A stretch of 64,000 nucleotides of DNA from Marvania coccoides (taxonomy: Eukaryota; Chlorophyta; Trebouxiophyceae; Chlorellales; Chlorellaceae). Position numbers and translations under genes: made by a program. The stretch spans positions 930,001 to 994,000 of the forward strand of contig OY978100.1 in NCBI GenBank assembly GCA_963854735.1. Direction: 5' to 3'. Under the pieces are notes generated by a model. The model worked only from the letters and a program-made list of their open reading frames with translations. It searched no databases and was not told the origin of the DNA. Positions 1-11,395 of this stretch are shown piece after piece; within the stretch, counting starts at the first letter, position 1, and the number at the start of each line of letters is the position of its first letter.

Positions 1-56
1 GCAAGGAAAATTGGAGTGGCTTCCAAAAAGCCAGCGCACAAGCGATTGTGACTCAC

Positions 57-137
57 CCGTCTCAACAAGGGCTCCCACAAGGGCCGACCAGCCCTTGCGG
101 TTTCACAAGGTCTGACAAGGCCTTTCTTCGTTGCCAT
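57..137 (-). CDS. Possible first coding exon of a gene cut off by the window edge
   Basis: On the minus strand an ATG at 137 opens 27 codons, rich in Arg, Lys and Leu, and runs to a consensus donor (CGG|GTGAGT) at 57/56. The remaining 56 bases before the window edge hold no recognisable second exon. If real, the gene is head-to-head with PDX1, whose ATG is 98 bp away. The peptide is too short to name. The same bases carry several ACAAGG repeats, so the open frame could be chance. Confidence 0.25.
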
Positions 138-234
138 AGTGAGCTGCTTTCCACCAGAACCTTTTTTAAGACCGAAAATTGCTATTTCTCATGTAATTTG
201 CCAATTAATTTTTAATATTATATTATTTAACAAA

Positions 235-1398
235 ATGGCTGACTCTCAGGGCGCGCAAAAAGGCACATTCGCCGTCAAGGTGAGGGCGGCGAGACGTATA
301 ATTTGCCACATGTTTGTGCCGCATTCTGCGCTTTTTGCCCAGCAGATTTTCCCATTATGTCAACAATTGATAAATCCAGTGGAGAACACCGCTTTTTACT
401 TTTTAGATGCACACTGTTGTAAATCCACCAACAAATTTGTGGTGCATGTGTGTTGTAGGTTGGACTCGCCCAGATGCTCAAGGGCGGCGTCATCATGGAC
501 GTGGTGACCTCCGAGGAGGCGCGCATCGCAGAGGAGGCCGGCGCCTGCGCCGTGATGGCCCTTGAGCGCGTCCCCGCCGACATCCGCAAGCAGGGTGGCG
601 TGGCCAGGATGAGCGACCCCCAAGTACGTTTTGCTACGCGGATTGCATGGACATGGCAATGTTATATTCACACTCTCAATTCATCCCTCCCCAATCGCTC
701 GTAACCCACAGATGATCAAGAGCATCAAGGCGGCGGTGACCATCCCGGTGATGGCCAAGGCCCGCATCGGCCACTTTGTGGAGGCGCAGATCCTGGAGGC
801 GCTGGGCATCGACTACATTGATGAGTCTGAGGTGCTCACCCCCGCCGACGACATCCATCACATCAACAAGCACAATTTCAAGGTGCCCTTTGTCTGCGGC
901 TGCCGCGACCTTGGGGAGGCCCTGCGCCGCATCGCCGAGGGCGCTGCCATGATCCGCACCAAGGGCGAGGCCGGCACCGGCAACGTCGTAGAGGCTGTGC
1001 GCCACGCCCGCGCCGTGCAGGGCGCCATCCGCCAGCTGCAGACCATGGACGACGACGAGCTGTACGTCTACGCCAAGGAGATCCGCGCACCCGTGGAGCT
1101 GGTGCGCCAGACTAAGGCCCTGGGCCGCCTCCCCGTTGTCAACTTTGCTGCTGGCGGCGTCGCCACCCCCGCCGACGCCGCGCTGATGATGCAGCTCGGC
1201 ATGGACGGCGTGTTTGTGGGCTCCGGCATCTTCAAGTCGGGCGACCCCGCCAAACGCGCCCGCGCCATTGTGCAGGCTGTGACTCACTACAACGATCCCG
1301 CTGTCTTGGCAGAGGTGTCTGGCGACCTGGGAGAGGCCATGGTGGGCATTGATGTGCGGGAGAAGGGCTTCATCTCTTACGCACACCGCTCGGAATAA
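235..1398 (+). CDS. PDX1: Pyridoxal 5'-phosphate synthase catalytic subunit PDX1 (PdxS)
   Basis: Three exons (235-279, 459-623, 712-1398) give 298 aa, the normal PdxS length. PDX1 builds pyridoxal phosphate from ribose 5-phosphate, glyceraldehyde 3-phosphate and ammonia; the ammonia comes from the PDX2 glutaminase, which is not in this window. Diagnostic blocks are [35 protein letters not shown] and [17 protein letters not shown]. The lysine of VMAKAR and the later [16 protein letters not shown] phosphate-binding stretch are present. The ATG at 235 is chosen because exon 1 joins exon 2 in frame to give the family N-terminus (FAVKVGLAQ). No targeting peptide is seen, so it is probably cytosolic. 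The strong GC bias at third codon positions suggests high expression. Confidence 0.97.
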
Positions 1399-1619
1399 GC
1401 GCTGAGCCCAAAACCAACCATGATTTTTTTTTTACATCTACACCGCTCAATTCATTTATAACAAAATATTATTAGTAGACGCACATTGTTTCGAAATTAC
1501 CACTGTAAACTAGTTTCAGAAAACACATAAGACACAAGAAACAAAATTGCGAGTAGGTCGCATCAGGAAATTATTTTGTGGGTATTTTTTTAATCCTGCA
1601 CAGGCAGATAGCGGGAACT

Positions 1620-2932
1620 TCACCAAACGCCGGCCAATACGCGCATCACATCCGTCAGCGTCAGCACCGCCTCCACCCGCAGCGGAGAATCGCCCTGGAC
1701 CACGTAGACACGGTGAATGTGAGCGTCCACAAATGAGTGCAGCACCTCCAGCAGCGTGGCTGTGCGTCGTACTGTGTAGAGATTGATGTCTAAGAAAAAG
1801 GAGGAGGAGAGAAAAACAATGAGCAATGAACGTATTTACAAGAAATTCCGACTTAATCAAGCACACCTTCTTTGCGTGGGCCGCCTGGCTTGCTCGAGCT
1901 GGCGAAGAAGGGGTGCTTGGAATGGTCGCTGCTCTTCACCGAGTAGCCAATGTAGGCAGTGTGGTGCTCCAAAGCCAAAAATTCCGCGACCGGGAGTGCC
2001 AGCACGCCGAAATGCTCAGACTGCAGCGCCCTGAGGTCACTCACGCTCAAATTTGCAATGAATTCGCCGTCATCGGCTACAACCGGCGCGCCAGATACTC
2101 CTGCTTGCGCCATGGTGTCGTAAGCCATCAGCGCAGGGGCATGAGGGCTGACGGTGATGACAGGGGGCTTCCCGAAGAGAAGGGAATCGATCGATTTGTT
2201 AGCTGCTGGGCCTAAATGGGCCTCCTGTGTCAGCAACCACCGCGCAACGTCCATCTGCAAAGCAGGTAAATGTATTGTTGATCGCTGTTTGAATCGGTGG
2301 ATTTGAACAAGAATACAGCAAGGTTCCTACCTGCGAAATGATAGAGGTGACCTCGCCATGGGCGTTGAACAGGGCCACACGATGAGCCACCTTGGCCTCG
2401 CCGTCGGTTCGCTGCAGGAAGAGGTCGCGGATGGCAGTGAGCACAGATGTCGCCTCGCTGTCTCCACTATACATCAGCCCACGGTCATCGTTGCTGTGAA
2501 TTGTAATCAAAGTTTTGTTGGCGAAATTCGGGCCTTCCTGCTCCAGAGCAGTCATCAGCGCCAGCATCTTCATGGGCACCGGCTTTCCACAGGTTTTCAG
2601 GTAGGCCAAAAAGGCCTGAAGGATGTCGGCAATATCGATCCAGCCCAGTAGCTGCGGCGACAGGTTGACATCGCCGCTGTCCTCAATGTCTGGCTGCAGA
2701 ACTAGGGGTGCGCTGAGGATCTCGTGGTGGGCCAGGGTCTTGAGGCTGCAGAGGAGGAGTAATACATTACAGGTGTGGCACCTGACATTTTGAAATGGCT
2801 TCGTAAAAAAAAAAAAAAAAAAACTCACGCATCGCCAACCGTCATGTTGTGTTCAAGGAGCACGATCTTTTGGCCTGGCTTTACCAGCTGCTGAAGCGGC
2901 GTGCTCTCCAGTAGCGTTTGCATCTCTCCCAT
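1620..2932 (-). CDS. Four-CBS-domain protein, AMPK/SnRK1 gamma-like
   Basis: Four exons (2932-2829, 2745-2331, 2254-1867, 1789-1620) give 358 aa. The product reads as two Bateman modules: an N-terminal segment with the LLGWIDIADILQAFL strand-helix, a central segment around VSGAPVVADDGEFIANLSVSDLRAL, and a C-terminal CBS repeat with HRVYVVQGDSPLR followed by AVLTLTDVMRVL. The HR-x-YVV pattern is typical of the adenine-nucleotide-binding repeats of AMPK/SNF4 gamma subunits. A role as an energy-sensing kinase subunit is inferred; a free-standing plant CBSX-type protein is the alternative. The start at 2932 (MGEMQTLL) is the first ATG giving a compact N-terminus. The open frame extends further upstream, so the true start is uncertain. 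Confidence 0.8.
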
Positions 2933-3327
2933 GTGAATATTTTTGAAAAAGAGAGCCTTCGATATTAGGTTTTGTGCTGAATTAGTGTCGAATCGTCCTT
3001 GAAATAGTGAAATTGATAATAAAAGCGACATCGACTGCAGAACTGGCAAGTTCTTTCATGTGGAGTGCTGACTCAGCAGCACTCAGCGACGCTCACACCA
3101 CCGCAGCGACAAATTTATCATTTTCTGAAAAGAGAGAGGGAATCACTATTTATTTGATAATTATACGTTGCAATTTTCACCCACACAACAATAACAGTAA
3201 TCGAGAGACGAATCTGGATTTTATTTTCGATTATTATTTTAGTGGCGGCCTCCTTCATTTTGAAGCATTTTTAGCCCCTCTGAACCATTTTCATTTAGGT
3301 ACATTTTCAAAGCTCGATAAATTCAGC
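2933..3327. promoter_or_regulatory. Divergent intergenic region, CBS gene and Fyv7-like gene
   Basis: 395 bp lie between two outward-facing start codons. The stretch is AT-rich, with no further gene and no clear TATA box or repeat. It presumably holds both promoters and 5' UTRs. Confidence 0.4.
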
Positions 3328-3910
3328 ATGCCGCCTTTTCAAGGGGGCAAGACCGGCGGCGGAAAAAGGCTTCACAGTTTGAGCCTTGAGAAGTTCGCTG
3401 CAGCCAAGAAGAGCACTTACGACCCTCGAGTCGTCAAGGATAAAGAACGCGCTCGGGCTGCCATCACCGTAGCAAAGTATAGGAAGCTAAAGAAGCGTCT
3501 GCAGGGTGCCGACGCCACTGCCCCACTGCTGCAGGTGAGCAAGCTTATTTATTGTTTTCATCCCATTCAATCGATTGCTGGAGATAATAATGAATTACTA
3601 TTTTCTGCAGCATGACAACGATGCGCCTGATCCTTCTGAGCATGAAGACGAAGAGGAGGCAGCAATAATGCCCACGAACAACACTGGCAACCGAAACTGG
3701 CAGGAAAAGGGGCACCGAAAACCAGCCGAAGAAGTGACAGCGCGAGAAGACCAAAATGAACAGGAAGCTGAAGCGGCTGCCCAGCAGCGGCAAGAGGCTC
3801 AGCAGCGGCGACGCTCACAGCACAAGAGTTTTCAGAAGAAGACTCACCGCGGGCAGCCAGTCATGAAGTATCGAATAGAAAAGGTATTGGAGCAGCTTGA
3901 AAAGCAGTGA
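3328..3910 (+). CDS. Fyv7/CCDC59-like rRNA-processing protein
   Basis: Two exons (3328-3534, 3611-3910) encode 168 aa. The protein is very basic at both ends, with an acidic, Gln/Glu-rich coiled-coil-like middle (residues about 70-140). The last 30 residues contain FQKKTHRGQPVMKYRIEKVL, resembling the C-terminal TRxGQPxMxxxIExLL signature that I associate with Fyv7/TAP26 (CCDC59) proteins of the small-subunit processome. A nucleolar role in 18S rRNA maturation is inferred from that short motif only. Composition otherwise says little, so the family call is moderate. Confidence 0.55.
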
Positions 3911-3964
3911 TTATACCTTTTCATAAATGTAAGTAAGATTTACAACTAGTAGAAAAAATAAAGA

Positions 3965-5052
3965 TCAGTTCATTTTTTTCACGCGGCCGCCGCCAGTCAA
4001 GTTGCCCAGCAGCCTGCGCACAAACACGACCTTCCTGTCGTGCGGCCATCCAGGGTTGCTCTGCAGCGCGCGCATCTTGGCCATGATGGACCCGTAGTTG
4101 GGGTGCCCTTGCGGCACGCTCTGCACCAGCGCTTCCAGCTCCCGTTCCTGCACCCGAGGGTCAAGAGCCTCGAGGGCAGGTGCAACGGTGGCATTGAAGT
4201 CAGCCACCGCCTCGCGCTTGTACTCGTCAAATTCTGCATCCGTAAGGCCCATCATCTCGCAGAGTTGGGGCTTCATGGAGTCGAGCAGGTGGTCGGGAGG
4301 GGTGAGTTTGTCCTCCACCGTCAGCGGCCCAGCCAGGACATCCTCGATGCGGTAATTGGGGTCACACTCGAATTTCATGTCGGTTTCAATGGCACGAGCC
4401 GCGGACTCGGGCGGGCGTTGGACCACAGTGCGCACTTTCTCCACCAGCACCCTCTTGTCGTCCTGCCCCATTCGGCCATCATGGAAGCGAGCCACTTCGT
4501 CTGGACGTATCAAGTACTTGGCCACGTTGGCCAGATCACTGTTGAAAGCAACAGGGTTAAGGTCCTGCAGATGTTGCACGGCAGTTTCAATTTAATGTCG
4601 ATTATTCTGCTGAATGTGAGAGCGCTGCTGGCATATTAAAATTAAATTGTTGTTATCTCTTTTCTTCTTACCTGAATTCCTGCGCTTCCAGTTCCCTCCA
4701 ACACCGCTCTCAACAGGTTTGTCTCTCCGCCCTCCTGCCGTGGCCTCCGAGGCCCCCGCCCTTTTGACTGCCCCCCCTGCTGGCCATAGCCACCGCCGCC
4801 GCCGCCACTGCTGGCAGGCTTCCATCTCTGATCGCGGCTGTCCCGAGGACGTCGCTGCGACGCCGCTGGGTTTGAATCTTCCCTCGGGGCCTTGGGGCGG
4901 CGAGTGGGTCGAGGTTTTTGGTCATCTTTTGCAGCTGGTGCAGGTCGATCTGCGCTGCTTTCGAGCAGAGTGGCTGCTGCGTGGAAATTCGACGCTATGG
5001 ACGGCAAAATGCATCGTTGAAGAAGACATTCAGCCCTCAGGCGGGTCAGCAT
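3965..5052 (-). CDS. Unknown protein with organelle-type presequence and Arg/Gly-rich linker
   Basis: Two exons (5052-4672, 4564-3965) give 326 aa; the splice CAG|GTAAGA to CTGCAG|GAC is in frame. Residues 1-26 are Arg/Leu/Cys-rich without acidic residues apart from one Glu and look like a mitochondrial presequence. Residues about 35-110 are low-complexity Pro/Arg/Ser/Gly with an SSGGGGGGYGQQGG run. The remaining roughly 200 residues form a predicted globular, mainly helical domain containing RVQERELEALVQSVPQ and HDRKVVFVRRLLGNL. I do not recognise this domain. The mix of presequence and RG-rich linker suggests organellar RNA binding or a mitoribosome-associated protein, which is inference. 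Confidence 0.7.
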
Positions 5053-5466
5053 CGTCCTCCAAGCTCTTCTGTATCACCCAAAAATTATAAATTGAGAGAT
5101 GGTGATGATTTAAAAGCTCCCCACCCAAAGGCGGCATAAATTGTCAATCCCGAGATTAATTTAAAGTGATATTAAAAATCAAATGCATGAATCCTGCTGA
5201 AAAATTTTCATCCACTTTTTTTGCCGACGGAAATTTTCTACCTCGGGCTATTTCTGCATTGTTTTGGGGGGCCGAGATTTTTTGCAACCCAAAATCAAGT
5301 TCTTATAAGCCAGCTCATCGCCGGGCACGCCAATCCATCAAGAATAGGGAGGGCATCATCTGATCAAAACAATTTTTCAAAAGCCAGAGTAAAAATTTGG
5401 AGCTTGGGCGCTTTAAAAGCCAAGCTTGCAACGGAAAGCTAGGCTGATCAGCCGCTGACGACAATA
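5053..5466. promoter_or_regulatory. Divergent intergenic region, unknown protein and DDB1
   Basis: 414 bp separate the two outward start codons. A CTTATAAG element lies near 5302 and the region is AT-rich. No further coding signal is seen. Confidence 0.35.
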
Positions 5467-8400
5467 ATGGCGTCAAACTGCAGCTTCAACTATGTGGTTA
5501 CCGCTCACAAGCCGACTGCAGTGTCTCACTCCACTGTGGGACACTTCACTAGCGCTGAAGAGCTGAATCTAATCATTTCGTAAGAAAAAACGCGCATACG
5601 GCTGCTCACCTTGAAGACGGTTCCTCTTTGTTGCTCTCTCATTTCCGCCGCTCCTTCTTTTCCTGGTGCAGGAAGGGCACTAGGCTGGAGATCCACAAGC
5701 TCACGGACAAGGGCTTCCAGGTATATACTATACGGGGTTTTTGTGCGTACGTACCATGTATTTATCCATTTTGACTAACTCGGTAAGGACATTTTTGCCA
5801 TCTCAGGGAGTGGTGGACGTTCCCATCTATGGCCGCATCTCTGTGCTCAAGCTGTTCCGTCCTCGCGGCGAGGGCAAGGACCTGCTGTTCCTGCTCACTG
5901 AGCGCTACAAGTTTTGTGTTCTGGAGTACGACCAGCGTTCAGGTATGACGATTCATTTGCATGCTGCTTCCCTGCTTGAACCGGAGAATACAATAACATA
6001 TGTTTCACTGGATGAAACCGATGTACTTTGATATCTTAAGTCAGAAAAAATTTTATTGTGATAAATGCGCCTCCCAAGCATTGCAGGCGAGCTGCTGACA
6101 AGGGCCAATGGCGACGTCTCTGATAGGGTCGGGCGGCCGTGCGAGTCTGGACAAATCGGCATCATCGACCCCAGCAACCGCATCATTGGGTTGCACCTTT
6201 ATGATGGCCACTTCAAGGCACGCCTAATGCCGGTTTGCTTCCCGCCGTTGTGTCTTTCTTTATATCAGCCATCCACCGTAAAGATTTATTTTCACAAAGG
6301 TCCTTCTCCCTCTATTTAATTATTAGTGTTCACTTTATTCTTCACGCAGATTATTCCTATCGGCGAAGGGGGTGCTCTGCAGGAGGCGTTCAATGTGCGC
6401 TTGGATGAACTCAAGGTCCTCGACCTTGCGTTTCTGGACAACTGCACGGTGCCCACTCTGGCAGTTCTGTACGAGGATACCAAGGAGCAGCGGCACATAA
6501 AAACCTACGAAGTGGGCGTCAGGGAGAAGGTGAGGGCGGAAAATGATTTATATGTGTATGTATAGCTTAGGCTCTCTCATTACCGTGTTTTTTTTGTGCA
6601 GGAACTGAGCGACGGCCCTTGGGCTGAATTTAACTTGGATCCTGGGAGCGGCCTCGTCATCCCGGTGCGCAATACGACCGGTGCTGTGGTTCTGGGGGAG
6701 CAAGCGGCTGTGTTCCTTTCTGAACAAGGCAGCTGCAGCGCCAGCATCAAACCCACAATCGTCAAGGCTTACGGCGCTGTTGGAGACGACGGCTCGCGCT
6801 TTCTGCTCAGCGATTTCACAGGCAGCCTTTTTCTCCTTGTTTTAGAGAAAAACGAGCAGGGAATAATTGCAAAACTAAAGCTGGAGCCTTTGGGGAAAAC
6901 TTCGCAGGCGAGCACGCTGTCTTATTTGGACAGCGGTTTTGTTTTCGTGGGCAGTTCCTTCGGAGACTCTCAGCTTATCAAGTGAGTATAGTTTATATAG
7001 AATTTCAATATATGTTAATATGGACAATTTATGTCAAAATTTTCTGCTCAATATTAATTGATAATAATAACACTCTCCCCAAAACAATTCTCTTGCTTTC
7101 CAGGCTCCATGCGAAGCCTGTTGACAACTCTTCTCCTGGTAACTATGTGGAGGTTTTAGACACCATGCCGAACTTGGGGCCCATTGTGGATTTTTGCGTT
7201 GTGGACCTCGAGCGTCAAGGGCAAGGGCAGGTGGGCACTTGAAAAATAACATAGCTATGGCCATTTATTTTAAAGATATTAATCACAGCAATAGCGCTAT
7301 CGCTGCATCTCCCCGAATAGTCCACACATATTAATTGAATTGAACCATTTCTGTCTGAAGGTGGTCACCTGCTCTGGTGGAGCCGCCGATGGATCGCTGC
7401 GCATAATCAGAAGTGGAATCGGGTTTCTCGAGCAAGCTAGCGTTGAACTGCCCGGCGTTAAAGGAGTCTGGAGCCTGCGATCGTGAGTCCAACAAATTGG
7501 GGGTCCTTCGTTTATTGTTAACATGGCCACAATGTTGACGTCATTTTGTCTTGTAGGAGCTATTCTGACGCTTTCGACGCGTTCTTAGTCCTGGCTTTTG
7601 TGGGGGAGACCAGGATTTTAGGCATGAATGCAGAAGACGAGCTGGACGAAGCAGAGATCCCTGGTTTTGACGCCAGCACGCAAGTGAGTACCATTAAATT
7701 TGAAAGAAATGCATGGCGAATGAAGACGACTTCTGCAGCCGGCTCGCTTTCTTTTATCACAACTTACTACATTCACTGGGCATATGAAAAAAATTCAACA
7801 AACCTTTTTCCGTTTGGTATAAACCTTGCAACCTTGAAACCTAACCTTGCAACCTATTGTAGACATTGTGGTGTGGCAATGCCGTGCATGACCAGCTCGT
7901 GCAAGTGACTCCTCAAGAAGTACGCCTTCTGCGGGCTGACACTAAGGAACTCGTAGCTATGTGGCGCACTCCTCAGGACAAGAGCATCACCATGGCGAAT
8001 GGTAATCCTTCCCAGGTACGATTTGATGAATGAAGATGGCATTTATATACTTTAAATTGGGTATAAACCTTTAAAATGGAAGTCGTGTTTCATGTGCCCT
8101 GTTAACACTATCGTTAATATTTTTACCCTTTAATTTTTTTCGTATGTTTAGGTATGTATCGTTACGAATGCGGGCAATGTGGTGGCCCTCAAAATTGAGA
8201 GTGGAAGCATTCCGGAGCTGGGACATACTATCATCGATGGAGAGGTATCTTGCATTGACCTCAGCCCGATAGGTGAGGAAGCATACTATTTTATTTAATT
8301 TGTGATTGTGAATGTCAAGTAAGGCTGGCCTTACTCGAAATAAACAATATATAAAACGTATATAACTTATTGTGTGATATGAAATAACTTATTATACGTA

Positions 8401-11147
8401 GCACCTAAAATTTGAGATTCTAAGTCAACACTCCATTTATGTTTTCACCAAAACAACTTCTTTCGATATGGCCTACAGTGCCTATACTGACTTAAATTAT
8501 TTGTGTGCGCAGGGTCAAACTCGGAGCAGGCGGACTTGCTTGTTGTCGGGACGTGGTCGATGAAAATGCATCTTTTTTCTCTGCCGCAATTGGCTTTGGT
8601 TGTCTCTCATGATATTGGCGGCGAGGTGATGCCGCGCAGGTGAAGAGCTCTTGCAATAATAAATTCGAAACGATAATATTTCAACAAACCCTTCTTTGCA
8701 TGCTCTCCGCGATTGCAAAAGAAATCGCCTAATATAAAAGTTTATTATTTTACTTTTTGATTTATTTACCTCTTATTATTCTTTCCGTTCGCAGTGTCCT
8801 GCTGGCGCAGTTTGACTGCAAGCCTTACTTGCTGTGCGGGCTGGGAGATGGAACTTTGCTGAGCTATCGCATTGGCGAAAGTCTCAGTCTGTCCGATAGG
8901 AAAAAACTTACGCTGGGGACTAAGCCGATAGGCCTCCGCGAGTTCAAGTAAGTTGTTTGATTTGAAAGCGCTTTTTCCCCCGTGATATATGTGTACGACA
9001 TTCTCCCTTATAATTTTTCCTTTATAACTTCATTCACTTCTTTTGCTGCTTAGAGTTCGCGGTATGACGCACGTCTTCGCCGCGTCAGATCGCCCCACTG
9101 TTATCTACAGCTCCAACAATAAGCTGCTCTTTTCCAATCTGAATGAAAATGAGGTAAGGATGAATGCTGTGTTTTGTCTCCCATTCCCTTATAAACTGGC
9201 ATGTATCCTGTTTTCTTCCCACCAATGTAATATTGCAATCGTGGTGTAGGTGACCTATATTGCCTCTTTCAACACATCGAGCTTTCCCGACTGTCTGGCT
9301 CTTATTAAGCCTAGGAGCCTTGCTATCGGCTCGATGGACAACATTCAGGCAAGCCGTATAATATACTATTTTTTGTCGGTCATCCAACACGAACTATTCC
9401 ACTATTCGTCGTAAAACATCCAAGCTTTTTTTTGTTTGCAGAAACTGCACGTCAGGACCGTGCCCCTGTACGAGCAACCGCGGCGCATCGCGCATCAAGA
9501 CACCAGCCGCTCTTTCATGGTCACCATTACGCACGCGACATTGGGTACGTGCTCAATTAAAGGGTTCTAATGCTTTAATTAATTATTCGAATCTTCGTTC
9601 CTGCAGGCGGTCGAGATGGGTCGTCAGACTCCTTGCGGCTCCTTGACGACCAAACTTTTGAAACATTGGATGTTTTAAAGCTTAACGAGCATGAAATGGC
9701 CTGCAGTGTGTCCAATGTGGTTCTAAACGACGATGCTGGCGAGTACTTTGCTATCGGCACAGCCTTTGTACCTCCTGAGGAGTTGGAGCCAGCCAAGGTA
9801 CGGATGGAGCCCGAGGGATATACAGTATTTCAAACCGTTACAAAAAAATCTTAGAATTCAACTATTTAGTGTAGCTTAACTATTAAGGAACTAAGATTTG
9901 GGAATTTTGGAATGCAGGGCCGCATTATTCTTCTCCAAGTGCATAACGCAAAGCTTCAAGTGGTTTCAGAGAAGGAAACTCGCGGGGCTGTCTACAACAT
10001 TACGCCTTTCCAGGGAAAACTGCTTGCTGGCATCAACAGCCGAGTCCAGTTGTACAGGTTAATATATGGTGTCTTTTGCAATGATTCCTGAAATAATTTA
10101 TTTATATTTTTAAGCGCTAATGTTTGAACCCACATTTCAAATAATTGACAACTTCGTATAAACTTAATTTGTTTAATTATAGGTGGGAGCAGCAGGATGA
10201 TGGGAGCCGTCAGCTGATTCCTGAATGCAGCCACGCAGGCCATGTCATTGCTCTCTTTGTCGACGTTCGTGGTGACTTTATTCTTGTCGGTAGGTTGGAT
10301 AAATTATTAAGCCTGCTCTCCTCAAAACTAACTGCATATAAAAGATTGCCGTGGGCCCTGCCGTGGGCAAGTCTCTCCGTGCAGGTTTAGTTAATTAATA
10401 TATTGTAGTAATGTGCTTATGCCACTATTTATTTTTTGTAGGGGATCTGATGAAGTCAGTGCAGCTCCTTCTCTATAAGCCGGACGAGAACAAGCTAGAA
10501 CTTCGTGCTCGCGATTACAACCCGGCGTGGATCTGTGCGGCCATGACTCTCGACGACGAGATTTACCTGGCAGCTGAAAATAATTACAATATTTTCACTG
10601 TGCGCAAGAACGAAGAAGCCGCTGCCGAGGAGGATCGTTGCCGTCTGCAGGTAAGCTCAATTTTATGGGACGACAATTTCAACTTCCTATTCTGAAAGTT
10701 ATATATTATCTTTGCATTTACGTGCAGGGCATCGGACAATTCCATCTTGGGGAGTTCGTCAACAGATTCCGCCGTGGCTCCCTGGTCATGAAATTACCCG
10801 ATTCTGAGCTCGCTAAAGTCCCGACCGTCCTTTTCGGCACCATCAATGGTGTTATTGGAGTGATAGCATCCCTGCCTGTCGAGCAGTTTGAAGTTCTAGT
10901 GAAGCTGCAGGACGTTCTTCGCAAAGTGGTCAAGGGAGTCGGTGGGTTTGACCATGCAGAGTGGAGGTCCTTCGTGTCTCCTTTCGCCAAGGGTAGCACC
11001 GATAGCAAGGCGTTTATCGATGGAGATCTCATCGAGCAGTTTTTGGATCTGAAGAAGGATACCGCCGAGGCCGTTCTCGCTGCCATGCAGCCCTACGATT
11101 CCGAAAAAATTGTTCGCCTGGTTGAGGATTTGGCCCGTCTGCATTAG
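5467..11147 (+). CDS. DDB1: DNA damage-binding protein 1 (CUL4 ubiquitin-ligase adaptor)
   Basis: Twenty-one exons join in frame to 1,095 aa, the usual DDB1 length: 5467-5579, 5672-5720, 5807-5942, 6087-6217, 6350-6529, 6602-6981, 7104-7230, 7361-7482, 7557-7683, 7863-8015, 8152-8272, 8513-8639, 8795-8947, 9054-9153, 9250-9348, 9442-9544, 9607-9797, 9918-10057, 10183-10289, 10442-10650, 10728-11147. The N-terminus [11 protein letters not shown] and the blocks [36 protein letters not shown] and [10 protein letters not shown] are characteristic. DDB1 has three beta-propellers and links substrate receptors to CUL4 for DNA repair and light signalling. Two introns seem to use GC donors: CAG|GCAAGC after 9348 and probably AAG|GCACGC after 6217. 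For the second, a GT donor at 6233 would add five residues. Codon bias is much weaker than in the metabolic genes. Confidence 0.97.
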
Positions 11148-11347
11148 CGTCCCTTTCTCAGCTACATATGCCACACTTTTTTTGCATGTAAAAACCATAA
11201 ATTTGATTTCGAGTGGCATGCACCTGTAACATGGAAACATTTCTCCGCCATGAGAAACCATATGCGAGTGAAGGCACCAGCTGATCAATTATTTAATCGC
11301 ATGATGCATTACAATTATACTATAAATTTCATAGTTAACTATCTCAC

Positions 11348-11395
11348 CTGCCAGCTACTCTTCAGGACCTTCGGGTCTTGTCGAACAGTTGGCAG
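11348..11395 (+). ncRNA. Candidate structured RNA: nested stem with UUCG tetraloop
   Basis: Bases 11348-11356 (CTGCCAGCT) can pair with 11387-11395 (AGTTGGCAG), with one G-U. Inside lies a seven-pair hairpin, 11363-11369 with 11374-11380, closed by a C-UUCG-G tetraloop, among the most stable RNA loops known. A second short hairpin (AGATG-CGAA-CATCT) overlaps the 3' side at 11394-11407. It sits about 200 bp after the DDB1 stop, so it may be DDB1 3' UTR, a separate small RNA, or chance. I could not match it to any spliceosomal, SRP or RNase P RNA. Confidence 0.3.
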
